A DNA stretch of 27,716 bases from CAZNGF01 sp964572855 (lineage in GTDB: Bacteria > Bipolaricaulota > Bipolaricaulia > RBG-16-55-9 > JAJCYT01), in the NCBI GenBank assembly GCA_964572855.1, contig CAZNGF010000037.1, positions 1 through 27,716 of the forward strand, given 5' to 3'. Shown in pieces: positions 1 to 6,794 of this stretch. Within the stretch, counting starts at the first letter, position 1. Each line of letters starts with the position of its first letter. Position numbers and translations under genes: made by a program. The notes beneath the pieces were generated by a model. The model saw only the letters and a program-made list of their open reading frames with translations. It was not told the origin of the DNA and made no database searches.

Positions 1-7
1 GCATGCA

Positions 8-80
8 CGCCTGGTTCTTTACCAGGAGGACGTTGTGGGCGGCTCAAACGCGTGGTTGCGGGCGCGATGAATCGCGCTGA
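8..80 (+). repeat. Partial copy of dispersed repeat related to the 8306-8471 element
   Basis: The first 80 bases align by eye with 8366-8440. Shared blocks are TGGTTCTT, then ACC, GTGGGC, a GCGTG-type stretch, and finally GGGCGCGATGAATCGCGC, which can fold as a hairpin. The right side loses similarity after this hairpin (CTGACC instead of CCCTAC), so the copy looks decayed or truncated. It may also continue to the left of the window. It lies just upstream of the gene at 156. Confidence 0.55.
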
Positions 81-155
81 CCGCGCGCCCGCTGTGGACG
101 TTCCCCGCGCGCTCCGATAGCCTTGAGGCAGTCGGTAATCCCTCGAGGTGATCCC

Positions 156-980
156 ATGAACGCGTTCGCGTCCGCCGTCGTGCTCGCGCTGGCCGGGGTG
201 TTGGCGCTCGGCTGGCTCGGCTTCCAGCTCCCGCCGCCCGCCTTCGCGCCGGACACCGAGGTGGCCACGTCCCTAACCGCGCTCGACCTGCCCCGGGACC
301 TGCCCGCCCCCGTGCGCCGCTACGCCGAGGCCGTCTTCACGCGGGGGCCGGTGCACATCCATTCCGCGGTCGTAAGCGGCGTGGGGCGCATCCGCAACGA
401 CACGTGGTGGGCCCCGCTGCGCTTCCGGGCCTCCCACACCGGCGCACCCGAGCTCTCGCGCTACACCGAGGTCACCTGGTTCGGCGTCCCGCTGCTGCGC
501 TCGCTCGACTACTACGTCGACGGCGCGGGCGCGCTGGTCGGGGCGGGGGTCGCGCAACTGGACGAGTCGGGTCCGCGGGCCACGCAGGCCGAATACCTGT
601 CGATGTGGGCCCAGCTCGTCTGGATGCCGTCGGTCCTGCTGACCCACTCCAAGACCCGCTGGGAGGCCGTGGACGCGACCACGGCACGCCTGATCGTCCC
701 GTTCGCGGGCGGCGAGGAGGCGCTCACGGTCGCCTTCGCCCCGACCACGGGCCGGATCCGTCACGTCGCGGCCGCGCGCTACCGCAGCGGCGAGTCCGAG
801 ACCACGCCCTGGCGCGCCGAGTTCGACCGCTGGAAACGTGTGCAAGGGGTTTGGGTGCCCACGGCGCACACGTTCATCTGGGAGGATCAAGGGCCCTACG
901 CGCGCTTTGTAGCCCGCCACCTCCGGTTCAACGCCGACGTGCCGGACGAGCTGCCCACCGACCTCCGCGCCGTTGAATAA
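156..980 (+). CDS. Membrane-anchored DUF6544/DUF6920-like protein
   Basis: This 274-residue protein has an N-terminal hydrophobic helix (about residues 3-22) and then a soluble beta-rich domain. The motif LPAPVRRYAEAVF near residue 50, the alternating strands such as VTWFGVPLLRSLDYYVDG, and the ending VWVPTAHTFIWED...YARF resemble the DUF6544/DUF6920 family, whose function is unknown. I chose the ATG at 156 because GAGGTG (145-150) sits at the right distance before it; an upstream in-frame start at 123 lacks such a site. The domain probably sits outside the cytoplasmic membrane, anchored by the N-terminal helix or released after signal cleavage. It is followed by gltA, which has its own promoter, so no operon link is implied. 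The family call rests on motif memory only. Confidence 0.6.
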   Translation: MNAFASAVVLALAGVLALGWLGFQLPPPAFAPDTEVATSLTALDLPRDLPAPVRRYAEAVFTRGPVHIHSAVVSGVGRIRNDTWWAPLRFRASHTGAPELSRYTEVTWFGVPLLRSLDYYVDGAGALVGAGVAQLDESGPRATQAEYLSMWAQLVWMPSVLLTHSKTRWEAVDATTARLIVPFAGGEEALTVAFAPTTGRIRHVAAARYRSGESETTPWRAEFDRWKRVQGVWVPTAHTFIWEDQGPYARFVARHLRFNADVPDELPTDLRAVE

Positions 981-1078
981 CCGAACGGGCGATGAATGGG
1001 CACGCCAACGTAGCGTGAAAGCGCGCGGATGCTGGAGCCCGTCGCCGGCGTGGGGCCCTGACTCCGCGGCGCGGCCGT

Positions 1079-1108
1079 TTGCATTGCCGCGGCGCTCCCG
1101 CCCATAAT
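1079..1108 (+). promoter_or_regulatory. Probable sigma-70 promoter of gltA
   Basis: TTGCAT (1079-1084) and CATAAT (1103-1108) are 18 bases apart, upstream of the citrate synthase gene. Right at the expected start of the transcript is a small inverted repeat, GATCCC-N6-GGGATC (1109-1126), which could be a 5' stabilising hairpin or an operator. The leader to the start codon would be about 80 bases. Confidence 0.5.
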
Positions 1109-1196
1109 GATCCCGTCTCAGGGATCTGTTCCCTTGCGGCAAGCTCGGCACGGTGTCCGGGTCGGCCCGGGGGTTGACCCTCTTGAAAGGATGATC

Positions 1197-2495
1197 ATGG
1201 CCAAACCGCAAACATCCAAGTCCGCACCGCTACAGCTCGACAAGCAAACGATCGACCTGCCGGTGATCGAGGGGAGCGAGGGCGAAAAAGCCGTCGACAT
1301 CGCCAAGCTGCGCGCGCAAACCGGCTACATCACCTACGACAACGGGTACGGCAACACGGGCGCCTGCACCAGCGAGATCACGTTCGTCGACGGGGAGAAC
1401 GGCATACTGCGCTATCGTGGGTATCCGATCGAGGAGCTGAGCCAGAAGTCCTCGTTCCTCGAGGTCGCCTACCTGCTCATCCACGGCGAGCTCCCCAACA
1501 AGAAGGAGCTGGACGCGTTCGTGGAGCAGATCACGCACCACACCATGCTGCACGAGGACCTGCGCCACATGTACGAGGCCTTCCCGCGCGACGCGCACCC
1601 CATGGCCACGCTCTCCTCGGTGGTGTGCAGCCTGTCGACCTTCTACCAGGACGCGCTCGACCCCGGCAACCCCGAGCACGTGCGGCTCTCGACCGTGCGC
1701 CTGCTGGCCAAGCTGCCCACCATCGCGGCCTACTCGCACAAGAAGGCCATCGGCCAGCCGCTGGTCTACCCCAACAACGCGCTCTCCTACACGGCCAACT
1801 TCCTCAACATGATGTTCGCCGTCCCCAGCGAGCCCTACGAGGTCGACCCCGAGGTGGCCCAGGCGCTCGATTTGTTGCTCATCCTGCACGCCGACCACGA
1901 GCAAAACTGCTCCACCTCGACCGTGCGCATGGTGGGATCGAGTCACGCGAACCTGTTCGCCTCGATCTCGGCCGGCATCTGCGCGCTCTGGGGGCCGCTG
2001 CACGGCGGAGCGAACCAAGCCGTCATCGAAATGCTTCAAACCATTCACGACGACGGCGGGGACGTGAAGAAGTACATGGAGCTGGTCAAGGACAAGGACG
2101 CCAACGTGCGCCTGATGGGCTTTGGCCACCGCGTCTACAAGAACTACGACCCGCGCGCCAAGATCATCAAGGCGCAGGCCGACAAGATCCTGCAGAAGAT
2201 GGGCGTGCAGGATCCGCTGCTGGACATCGCGCAGGAGCTCGAGGGAATCGCGCTCGAGGATGACTACTTCGTCGAGCGCAAGCTCTACCCGAACGTGGAC
2301 TTCTACAGCGGGATCATCTACCGGGCCATCGGCTTCCCGCTCAACATGTTCCCGGTGCTGTTTGCCATCGGGCGCCTGCCGGGCTGGATCGCACAGTGGA
2401 AGGAAATGATGAACTCACAGACGCGCATCGGGCGGCCGCGCCAGATCTACACCGGCGCCCGCGAGCGCGGTTACGTGCCCGTAAACAAGCGATAA
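1197..2495 (+). CDS. gltA: Citrate synthase
   Basis: Condenses acetyl-CoA and oxaloacetate to citrate, the first step of the TCA cycle, in the cytoplasm. At 432 residues it matches the long, E. coli-like (type II, usually hexameric) citrate synthases. The three catalytic residues are in place: His269 in GPLHGGAN, His311 in MGFGHRVYKNYDPRA and Asp368 in PNVDFYSGI. The N-terminal part (YGNTGACTSEITFVDGENGILRYRGYPIEEL, split here as YGNTGACTSEITF and ILRYRGYPIEEL) is typical of the family. The ATG at 1197 is preferred because GAAAGG (1185-1190) lies six bases upstream; the ATG at 1191 directly abuts that site. A secreted protein gene starts 37 bases after the stop and may be co-transcribed. Whether NADH inhibits this enzyme cannot be read from the sequence with certainty. 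Confidence 0.97.
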   Translation: MAKPQTSKSAPLQLDKQTIDLPVIEGSEGEKAVDIAKLRAQTGYITYDNGYGNTGACTSEITFVDGENGILRYRGYPIEELSQKSSFLEVAYLLIHGELPNKKELDAFVEQITHHTMLHEDLRHMYEAFPRDAHPMATLSSVVCSLSTFYQDALDPGNPEHVRLSTVRLLAKLPTIAAYSHKKAIGQPLVYPNNALSYTANFLNMMFAVPSEPYEVDPEVAQALDLLLILHADHEQNCSTSTVRMVGSSHANLFASISAGICALWGPLHGGANQAVIEMLQTIHDDGGDVKKYMELVKDKDANVRLMGFGHRVYKNYDPRAKIIKAQADKILQKMGVQDPLLDIAQELEGIALEDDYFVERKLYPNVDFYSGIIYRAIGFPLNMFPVLFAIGRLPGWIAQWKEMMNSQTRIGRPRQIYTGARERGYVPVNKR

Positions 2496-2532
2496 CGGGC
2501 CGCACCCGAGGTTTCCAAGGAGGTTGTGCCCC

Positions 2533-3750
2533 ATGCGTACCCTAGCGGCGTTGGCGTTATGTTGTCTCTGTCTGGTGGGCGGACAGGCCCAGGAGCAGGG
2601 CGATCCGCGCGTGGCGTTCCTGGCGCCTGAGGACGGTGCGATCGTCCACGACCGGCTCCTGATCGAGGCCGAGGGGATCGACTTCCAGGACCTCAAGACG
2701 TTCGGGTTCGCCGTGTTCTCCTACGCGCCCGAGGGCGGGGATTTTAGGGAGATCGGCCGCGACCGGAACACCTTCGACGGGCTCAGCCTGCTCTGGGACA
2801 CCTCTCAGGTCGAAGACGGTGCCTACACGCTACGCGCCGAGGTGACGGACTTGTTCAACCTCACCGGGACGGGCCAGGTGATGGTGTTCGTCAACAACGA
2901 CGGCAACCAGTCGCTCACGCACCGGGTCGTGCGCAACCTCGTCTCGGCCTTCGACGCGCTCGCGCGCACGCTCGACTTCCCGCCCGACCAGACGCTGACC
3001 GAGTCGGTGGACCTGCTGTTCGAAAACCTGGAGTCGGCCTCGGCGGCGTTCGAATCCACGCTGGAGGATATCAACGCGCTGCGCGCTGCGGCTCCGGAGG
3101 CCGTGGCCCAGGCCGACCCGTTCCTGCGCCACGCGCCGCTGTTCGAGGAGCTGGCCGGGGCCATCAACGCGGCCCGAGAGGGGTTTCGCACCCTGGAGCC
3201 CGCGCCCACCGAGGCCGCGCTCGGGGCCATCAGCGCCGCCGCGCGCCGGCTCGCACCGCTGCGGCCCAACGGGGTCGATCTCGCGCCGCTGGCCGAGGTG
3301 GCCGACGTGATCGACGCCTCGCTCGCCGACCTCGACCTCGTGTTCGAGACCGTGGGCGGCGGCGCCTCGGGCGTGAGCGTCGAGGAGACGCTGCAGGCGT
3401 TCCTGCAGCGCGCCCAGCGCGCCGCGGCACCCGTCGACCGGGTGGCCAGGGCGCTGGAGGCGGCCAACGCGGACTGCCCCGTGACCTTCAGCGACGGCGC
3501 GGGCCGCACCGCCGTCCACTACGAGGTGGGCGCCCGGGCAATCCAAATCGGCCTGCCCAACGCAGCCGGCGGCACGATCCAGTGGTACGACGCCCAGGAG
3601 AGGGCGCTGGGGTCGGGGTCGATTACGGACGGGAGGTACGTCTGGGAAGTGGGCTCGCTCCAGCCGGCGGGGCGCTACTTCTTCGTGGCCGAATTCGAGC
3701 TCAACGGCCAACCGCGCACCAAGACGGGGCGCGTCGTCCTGCGCCCCTGA
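2533..3750 (+). CDS. Secreted protein with N-terminal Ig-like domain, function unknown
   Basis: A 405-residue exported protein. It begins with a signal peptide (MRTLAALALCCLCLVGG, probable cleavage after GQA near residue 20). Residues about 25-120 look like a bacterial Ig-like beta sandwich: PRVAFLAPEDGAIV, then LLWDTSQVEDGAYTLRAEVTD, which resembles the 'D-G-x-Y-x-L-x-A-x-x-D' strand pair of such folds. Residues about 130-310 are Ala/Glu/Leu-rich and likely helical. The last 80 residues (ITDGRYVWEVGSLQPAGRYFFVAEF and on) again look like a beta domain of the FlgD/Ig type. The ATG at 2533 is served by AAGGAGG (2517-2523); an upstream in-frame TTG at 2524 is too close to that site. It follows gltA by 37 bases. 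I do not recognise a specific family. Confidence 0.8.
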   Translation: MRTLAALALCCLCLVGGQAQEQGDPRVAFLAPEDGAIVHDRLLIEAEGIDFQDLKTFGFAVFSYAPEGGDFREIGRDRNTFDGLSLLWDTSQVEDGAYTLRAEVTDLFNLTGTGQVMVFVNNDGNQSLTHRVVRNLVSAFDALARTLDFPPDQTLTESVDLLFENLESASAAFESTLEDINALRAAAPEAVAQADPFLRHAPLFEELAGAINAAREGFRTLEPAPTEAALGAISAAARRLAPLRPNGVDLAPLAEVADVIDASLADLDLVFETVGGGASGVSVEETLQAFLQRAQRAAAPVDRVARALEAANADCPVTFSDGAGRTAVHYEVGARAIQIGLPNAAGGTIQWYDAQERALGSGSITDGRYVWEVGSLQPAGRYFFVAEFELNGQPRTKTGRVVLRP

Positions 3751-3785
3751 AACCCGTCGAATTGGGTTTGCACCCCGATGCGTTC

Positions 3786-3814
3786 CTGTAGGGCCTGCAT
3801 AACAGGCCCTACAG
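3786..3814. terminator. Perfect 12-bp hairpin between convergent genes
   Basis: CTGTAGGGCCTG (3786-3797), a five-base loop, and the exact reverse complement CAGGCCCTACAG (3803-3814). It lies midway between the convergent genes ending at 3750 and 3840, so it could stop transcripts from both sides. There is no clean T-run on either strand, so it may instead be a REP-like element: it shares the GTAGGG/CCCTAC outer arms with the repeats at 8306-8471 and 27230-27263. Confidence 0.5.
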
Positions 3815-3839
3815 GGTCCTTCCTCAGCCTCGTTTTGCG

Positions 3840-4598
3840 TTAGCGGTCCGCCATCCCCTCGAGCGAGACCGTGTACTCTCCCACCCGCTCGTCGTAGCGG
3901 ATCGTGTATTGCGTCGGGTATCGCTTCCCCGTGGCCCGGTAGGCCTCGGGCTGCTTGATCGAAAAGGTCGCATCGGTTCGCTGCTCGAAATACGCCTGCG
4001 TGATCATGGGCTCGAAGAAGGTGAGCCGGCCTTTGTAATAGCCGTAGAGGAACGTCTGCGTGAAGGGCTCGCCGTTGAGCTCGGGCGCGGCCCCGTCGGC
4101 CCAGTGCACGCCCATGGCCGGCACGACCTCGACCGTCGAGATGTAGCCGGCGGGCAAGTAGCGCTCCTGCACGGGCACTGTGTCCTCCGGCGCGCCCTCG
4201 ACCGCCAGCCGCTCGGCCTCCGGGACGATGTAGAAGTGCACGTCGAAGTGCGGCACGTCGTAGACCCCCGGGGGCACGTGTCCGTGCGGCGCCCAGTCCA
4301 GCAACACGTGCGTGAACGGACTCGAGGCGCTGCTCCCGGGCAGCGCGAGCGAGAGCTGGACGTCCTCTTCGGGCAGGCCGGAGAGCATCGACTCCCCAAA
4401 CGTCACACCGACGGCCTCCAGCGCGCCCGCGCCGTCGAGGCGTTCCCAGGTGCGGACCAGTCCGTTGCCCAGCGGGGCCTCGGCGCCGAGCACCACGCCC
4501 GTGCGCACGCCCGCGGAGTCGGACCCCCACATCATCCACCCCAGCACGCCGGCGGCCAACACCAGCGCCCCCAGCACCACAGCCAGAATCGTCTTCAT
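3840..4598 (-). CDS. Secreted or anchored DUF5602/TTHB210-like protein
   Basis: A 252-residue protein with an N-terminal hydrophobic helix (about residues 4-24, ending WMMWGSD) that may be a signal anchor. The remainder is a soluble beta-rich domain with a conspicuous HFDVHFYIV motif near residue 118, a VPAMGVHW motif, and FFEPMITQAYF near residue 195. This pattern recalls the DUF5602/TTHB210-like family, whose biochemical role is not established; paired histidines suggest metal binding, which is inference. The ATG at 4598 has AAAGGA about nine bases upstream. A TATACT box (4651-4656, minus strand) is a possible -10 element. It is a single gene, convergent with the secreted protein gene to its left. 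Confidence 0.6.
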   Translation of the reverse strand: MKTILAVVLGALVLAAGVLGWMMWGSDSAGVRTGVVLGAEAPLGNGLVRTWERLDGAGALEAVGVTFGESMLSGLPEEDVQLSLALPGSSASSPFTHVLLDWAPHGHVPPGVYDVPHFDVHFYIVPEAERLAVEGAPEDTVPVQERYLPAGYISTVEVVPAMGVHWADGAAPELNGEPFTQTFLYGYYKGRLTFFEPMITQAYFEQRTDATFSIKQPEAYRATGKRYPTQYTIRYDERVGEYTVSLEGMADR

Positions 4599-4757
4599 TA
4601 CAACCGTCCTTTCGGGAGCCGTGCCCCATTGGGAATGAGATTTTCTCTTGAGTATAGCGCCAACCCGGCGGCCGGCGCTTGGACGGCCTATAGGCTGCCG
4701 GGCGCCCGGACCCGGCGCATGGGCGGAAGGCCCGATTCGGAGCGCGACAAACGACGT

Positions 4758-4790
4758 AAAAGCAAAGAGGAGGAGCGATGGATCCTCCTC
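4758..4790 (-). terminator. Rho-independent terminator of the 4822-5232 gene
   Basis: On the minus strand GAGGAGGA (4790-4783), an eight-base loop and TCCTCCTC (4774-4767) are followed by TTTGCTTTT. The stem is perfect over eight pairs and the T-rich tail falls on the minus strand, about 30 bases after the stop codon of the minus-strand gene. On the plus strand the same bases can be mistaken for a ribosome site and a 15-codon ORF. Confidence 0.7.
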
Positions 4791-4821
4791 CCCTGGCGCG
4801 TGCGGTTGTCGTGGTTTGGGC

Positions 4822-5232
4822 TTAGTGGAGCTTGCGGACTACGGTATCGCGCAGCGTCCGGTACTCGCTTTCCTTCAGCGACACCAAGTCGACCTCGCCC
4901 AGGTCGTCGGCCGTGATCTGCTTGGATTCCTCCATGGCGCAGTTGAGCCGCTGTTTGCGCCCGTGCGCCTCGATGCGCGTGAGGTCCAGCTCGTAGCGGA
5001 TCGAGCCGTCCTTGGGGTTGGTCCGTCCGAAGTGAAAGTCCTCGGCGTGGCCGTGCTCGTAGTACGAGATGGCCACGAAGTACCCTGGGGTCTTGCGCTT
5101 CTTCGTCAGCGCGTTGGGCTGGACGCGCTTGCGCGTGAGCAAATTTCTGAGCAGCGACTCGACCTGCGGTTTGTCGTTTGCCCACCACGTCAAAGACTTG
5201 GTGCGATCGGTTCGCGCGTACCGGTTGCGCAT
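4822..5232 (-). CDS. Small basic protein of unknown function with its own promoter and terminator
   Basis: A 136-residue soluble protein, rich in Arg and Lys in its first half (for example LLTRKRVQPNALTKKRKTPG). No signal peptide or membrane segment is visible. The middle (YFVAISYYEHGHAEDFHFGRT, in two parts YFVAISYYEHGH and AEDFHFGRT) looks like beta strands with several His and Tyr residues; the end (SLKESEYRTLRDTVVRKLH) is helical. I do not recognise the family. I chose the ATG at 5232 because AAAGGAG lies about 12 bases upstream, while the longer frame to 5298 has no such site. A near-consensus promoter and a good terminator bracket it, so it appears to be an independently and probably well expressed gene. 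Confidence 0.7.
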   Translation of the reverse strand: MRNRYARTDRTKSLTWWANDKPQVESLLRNLLTRKRVQPNALTKKRKTPGYFVAISYYEHGHAEDFHFGRTNPKDGSIRYELDLTRIEAHGRKQRLNCAMEESKQITADDLGEVDLVSLKESEYRTLRDTVVRKLH

Positions 5233-5351
5233 CAACGGAACCACTCCTTTCGGGTGCACTCTGGTTGGGCCGACACGAGGGGGAAGGGAAGCAAACAAGC
5301 GGGTAGGGCCCGCGCGCGAGGGACAAGCTCCATGGGGCGTTTCACGCCTTA

Positions 5352-5380
5352 ATTATACGACATTTCTTCTCCGGAGACAA
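5352..5380 (-). promoter_or_regulatory. Strong sigma-70 promoter of the 4822-5232 gene
   Basis: On the minus strand TTGTCT (5380-5375), a 17-base spacer and TATAAT (5357-5352). The predicted transcript starts near 5345, giving a leader of about 113 bases before the start codon at 5232. The leader begins with a GGCGT-GAA-ACGCC mini-hairpin. Confidence 0.65.
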
Positions 5381-5402
5381 CAGTCTCCCGCGCGCAGGAC
5401 GC

Positions 5403-5431
5403 TTGTCAGGGGAGGCGCGTTTCGATACAAT
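5403..5431 (+). promoter_or_regulatory. Sigma-70 promoter of the tRNA-Arg gene
   Basis: TTGTCA (5403-5408), a 17-base spacer and TACAAT (5426-5431). The tRNA begins 12 bases after the -10 box, as expected for a short tRNA leader. It is divergent from the promoter at 5352-5380, with the two -35 boxes only 22 bases apart. Confidence 0.75.
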
Positions 5432-5443
5432 GGTGCGATCATT

Positions 5444-5519
5444 GCGCCCGTAGCTCAGTGGACAGAGCGCTGCCCTGCGGAGGCAGAGGTCTGAGGTTCA
5501 AATCCTCACGGGCGCGCCA
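5444..5519 (+). tRNA. tRNA-Arg with anticodon GCG
   Basis: A complete cloverleaf can be drawn. Acceptor stem GCGCCCG (5444-5450) pairs with CGGGCGC (5509-5515); discriminator base G5516; encoded CCA at 5517-5519. The D-stem is GCTC/GAGC, the anticodon stem CTGCC/GGCAG with loop CTGCGGA, and the T-arm is TGAGG-TTCAAAT-CCTCA. The anticodon at 5477-5479 is GCG, reading arginine codon CGC (and CGU by wobble). The D-loop has the A20 that arginyl-tRNA synthetase uses for recognition. Most bacteria read CGU/CGC/CGA with an ACG anticodon edited to ICG, so GCG is unusual. Confidence 0.93.
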
Positions 5520-5523
5520 TCTC

Positions 5524-5552
5524 CTGACTTCTCCCCGGTCCGCGGTTATACT
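5524..5552 (+). promoter_or_regulatory. Probable promoter of the membrane-bound regulator gene
   Basis: CTGACT (5524-5529), a 17-base spacer and TATACT (5547-5552), beginning five bases after the tRNA gene. The leader to the ATG at 5582 would be about 23 bases. Read-through from the tRNA promoter is also possible, as no terminator separates them. Confidence 0.55.
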
Positions 5553-5581
5553 GACCCCATCCCGAGCGGTTGTGGGTTTTC

Positions 5582-6580
5582 ATGAGCCGAGCACACAAAG
5601 CATGGTGGATCGCGTTTGCCGCGGTGACGGCGCTGGTCGTGGGGTTGGGTGCGCTGTACCTGGACCGGGCCGGCCGCGAGCGCACGGCGCGCTATCTGGA
5701 GCTGGCCGAGACCTACACCGCGGCGTTCGCCGACCGGGCCGCACTCTACCTGAGCCGGGGCAACCCCGACGCGCTCGATTTGCTGGCCAACACGGCCAGC
5801 ACGCTGCTGTTCGGGGACGTCGTGCTCTACGTGCAAGCCGTCCACGCCGGAGAGCGGGTCGTGGACGCGCGCTCGGCGCTGGGGGAAGCGCTTCCGCTTC
5901 CGCTGCTGGACGCTCCCCCCGCGTTGCAAAGCGAACGCCGCCGCGCTCCCGACGGTCCGCCCTATGTCGACGTGGTCAAGCGCCTGTTCCCGCTGCGCAC
6001 CGACTCGGGCGAGCCGCTCGACGGCTACGTGCGCATCGGGACCTCGCTGGCCCAGCTCGAGGCCGAGCTGGCGGGCGAGCGCTGGACCGTGGCCGCGCTG
6101 GGCGCGGGCGTCTGGGCCGTGCTGCTGCTGGGTGTCTGGCTAGGGGCGCGCTGGCTGCACCCGCCGGTCCCCGCCTCCGCCGTGAGCGCGCCCGCCGCAA
6201 CCATGCCCGAGCCTGAGGCGGAGCCCGCGCCGCCCCCTGAGCCACAACCCGCGCCGGTCCCCGCGGCGCGGCGCATTGGGACGCTCACCATCGACGACAC
6301 GCGCAAGGCCGTGACGGTGCGCGGCGAGCCCGTCGAGCTCTCGCCCAAGGAGTTCGAGCTGCTGAGCCTGCTGGGCTCGCACCCCGGCAAGGTGTTCGCC
6401 AACGACGAGATCCTGGCGGCCGTTTGGGCAGAACAGGACTTCGCCTCGGCTCAGGACGTCAAGCAGTACATCTACTTCCTGCGTCGCAAGCTCGAAGCCG
6501 ACCCCAAGAAGCCCGCACTCATCGTCACGGTGCGGGGTTTCGGCTACAAGCTGGCCGGCGGCAAAGAGCCCGCCTCTTGA
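5582..6580 (+). CDS. Membrane-bound one-component regulator: TM–sensor–TM–linker–OmpR/PhoB-type winged helix
   Basis: A 332-residue protein with a clear module order. TM1 is at about residues 8-27 and TM2 at about 167-190. The loop between them (about 30-165) is an extracytoplasmic sensor-like region with the pattern YVDVVKRLFPLRTDSG...LDGYVRIGTSLAQLEAEL seen in Cache/PAS-type sensors of histidine kinases. Next comes a Pro/Ala/Glu-rich linker (about 194-230). The C-terminal domain (about 232-325) is an OmpR/PhoB winged helix: VELSPKEFELLSLLGSHPGKV, ILAAVW, DVKQYIYFLRRKLE, VTVRGFGYKL. There is no receiver, kinase or HAMP domain, so the signal would pass straight from membrane to DNA, as in ToxR/CadC but with the DNA-binding part at the other end. 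The ATG at 5582 is preferred; TTG at 5570 is possible. Target unknown; the downstream substrate-binding protein gene is a candidate. Confidence 0.85.
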   Translation: MSRAHKAWWIAFAAVTALVVGLGALYLDRAGRERTARYLELAETYTAAFADRAALYLSRGNPDALDLLANTASTLLFGDVVLYVQAVHAGERVVDARSALGEALPLPLLDAPPALQSERRRAPDGPPYVDVVKRLFPLRTDSGEPLDGYVRIGTSLAQLEAELAGERWTVAALGAGVWAVLLLGVWLGARWLHPPVPASAVSAPAATMPEPEAEPAPPPEPQPAPVPAARRIGTLTIDDTRKAVTVRGEPVELSPKEFELLSLLGSHPGKVFANDEILAAVWAEQDFASAQDVKQYIYFLRRKLEADPKKPALIVTVRGFGYKLAGGKEPAS

Positions 6581-6605
6581 AAAGGCACGCGGATCGCCCT
6601 ATAAT
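6577..6605 (+). promoter_or_regulatory. Near-consensus sigma-70 promoter upstream of the substrate-binding protein gene
   Basis: TTGAAA (6577-6582), a 17-base spacer and a perfect TATAAT (6600-6605). The -35 box overlaps the stop codon of the regulator gene. Transcription from about 6612 would give a leader of roughly 180 bases before the ATG at 6795. Confidence 0.75.
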
Positions 6606-6794
6606 CCCCACACCCAATCGAAGCGAGTGATCCGCATGATCAGTGGTCGCCTTTGTCGCGGCGCAAGTCACGCTTCCCTCTAGCTGTCCCCGTTCCCTCG
6701 ACCCATTTCAACCCGATCGGCGCCCGGGCGCGTTCGTCCGGCCCGACCCGTTTTTATTAAAAACAATCAATCTAGCCCCAAAAGGAGGACGTTT
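6606..6794 (+). promoter_or_regulatory. Long 5' leader with a 15-codon ORF and an AT-rich palindrome
   Basis: The leader contains a small ORF, ATG 6636 to TAG 6683, encoding MISGRLCRGASHASL, with only a weak ribosome site (GAGTGA) upstream. Further down, GTTTTTATTAAAAAC (6750-6764) is a perfect 7-bp inverted repeat in otherwise GC-rich sequence, followed by the strong ribosome site AAAGGAGG (6781-6788). No known riboswitch was recognised. The ORF may be a leader peptide or chance. Confidence 0.4.

Noticed and set aside
4778..4825. A 15-codon ORF with a GAGGAGG-like site on the plus strand (ATG 4778)
   Set aside because: The apparent ribosome site and start are the stem and loop of the minus-strand terminator.
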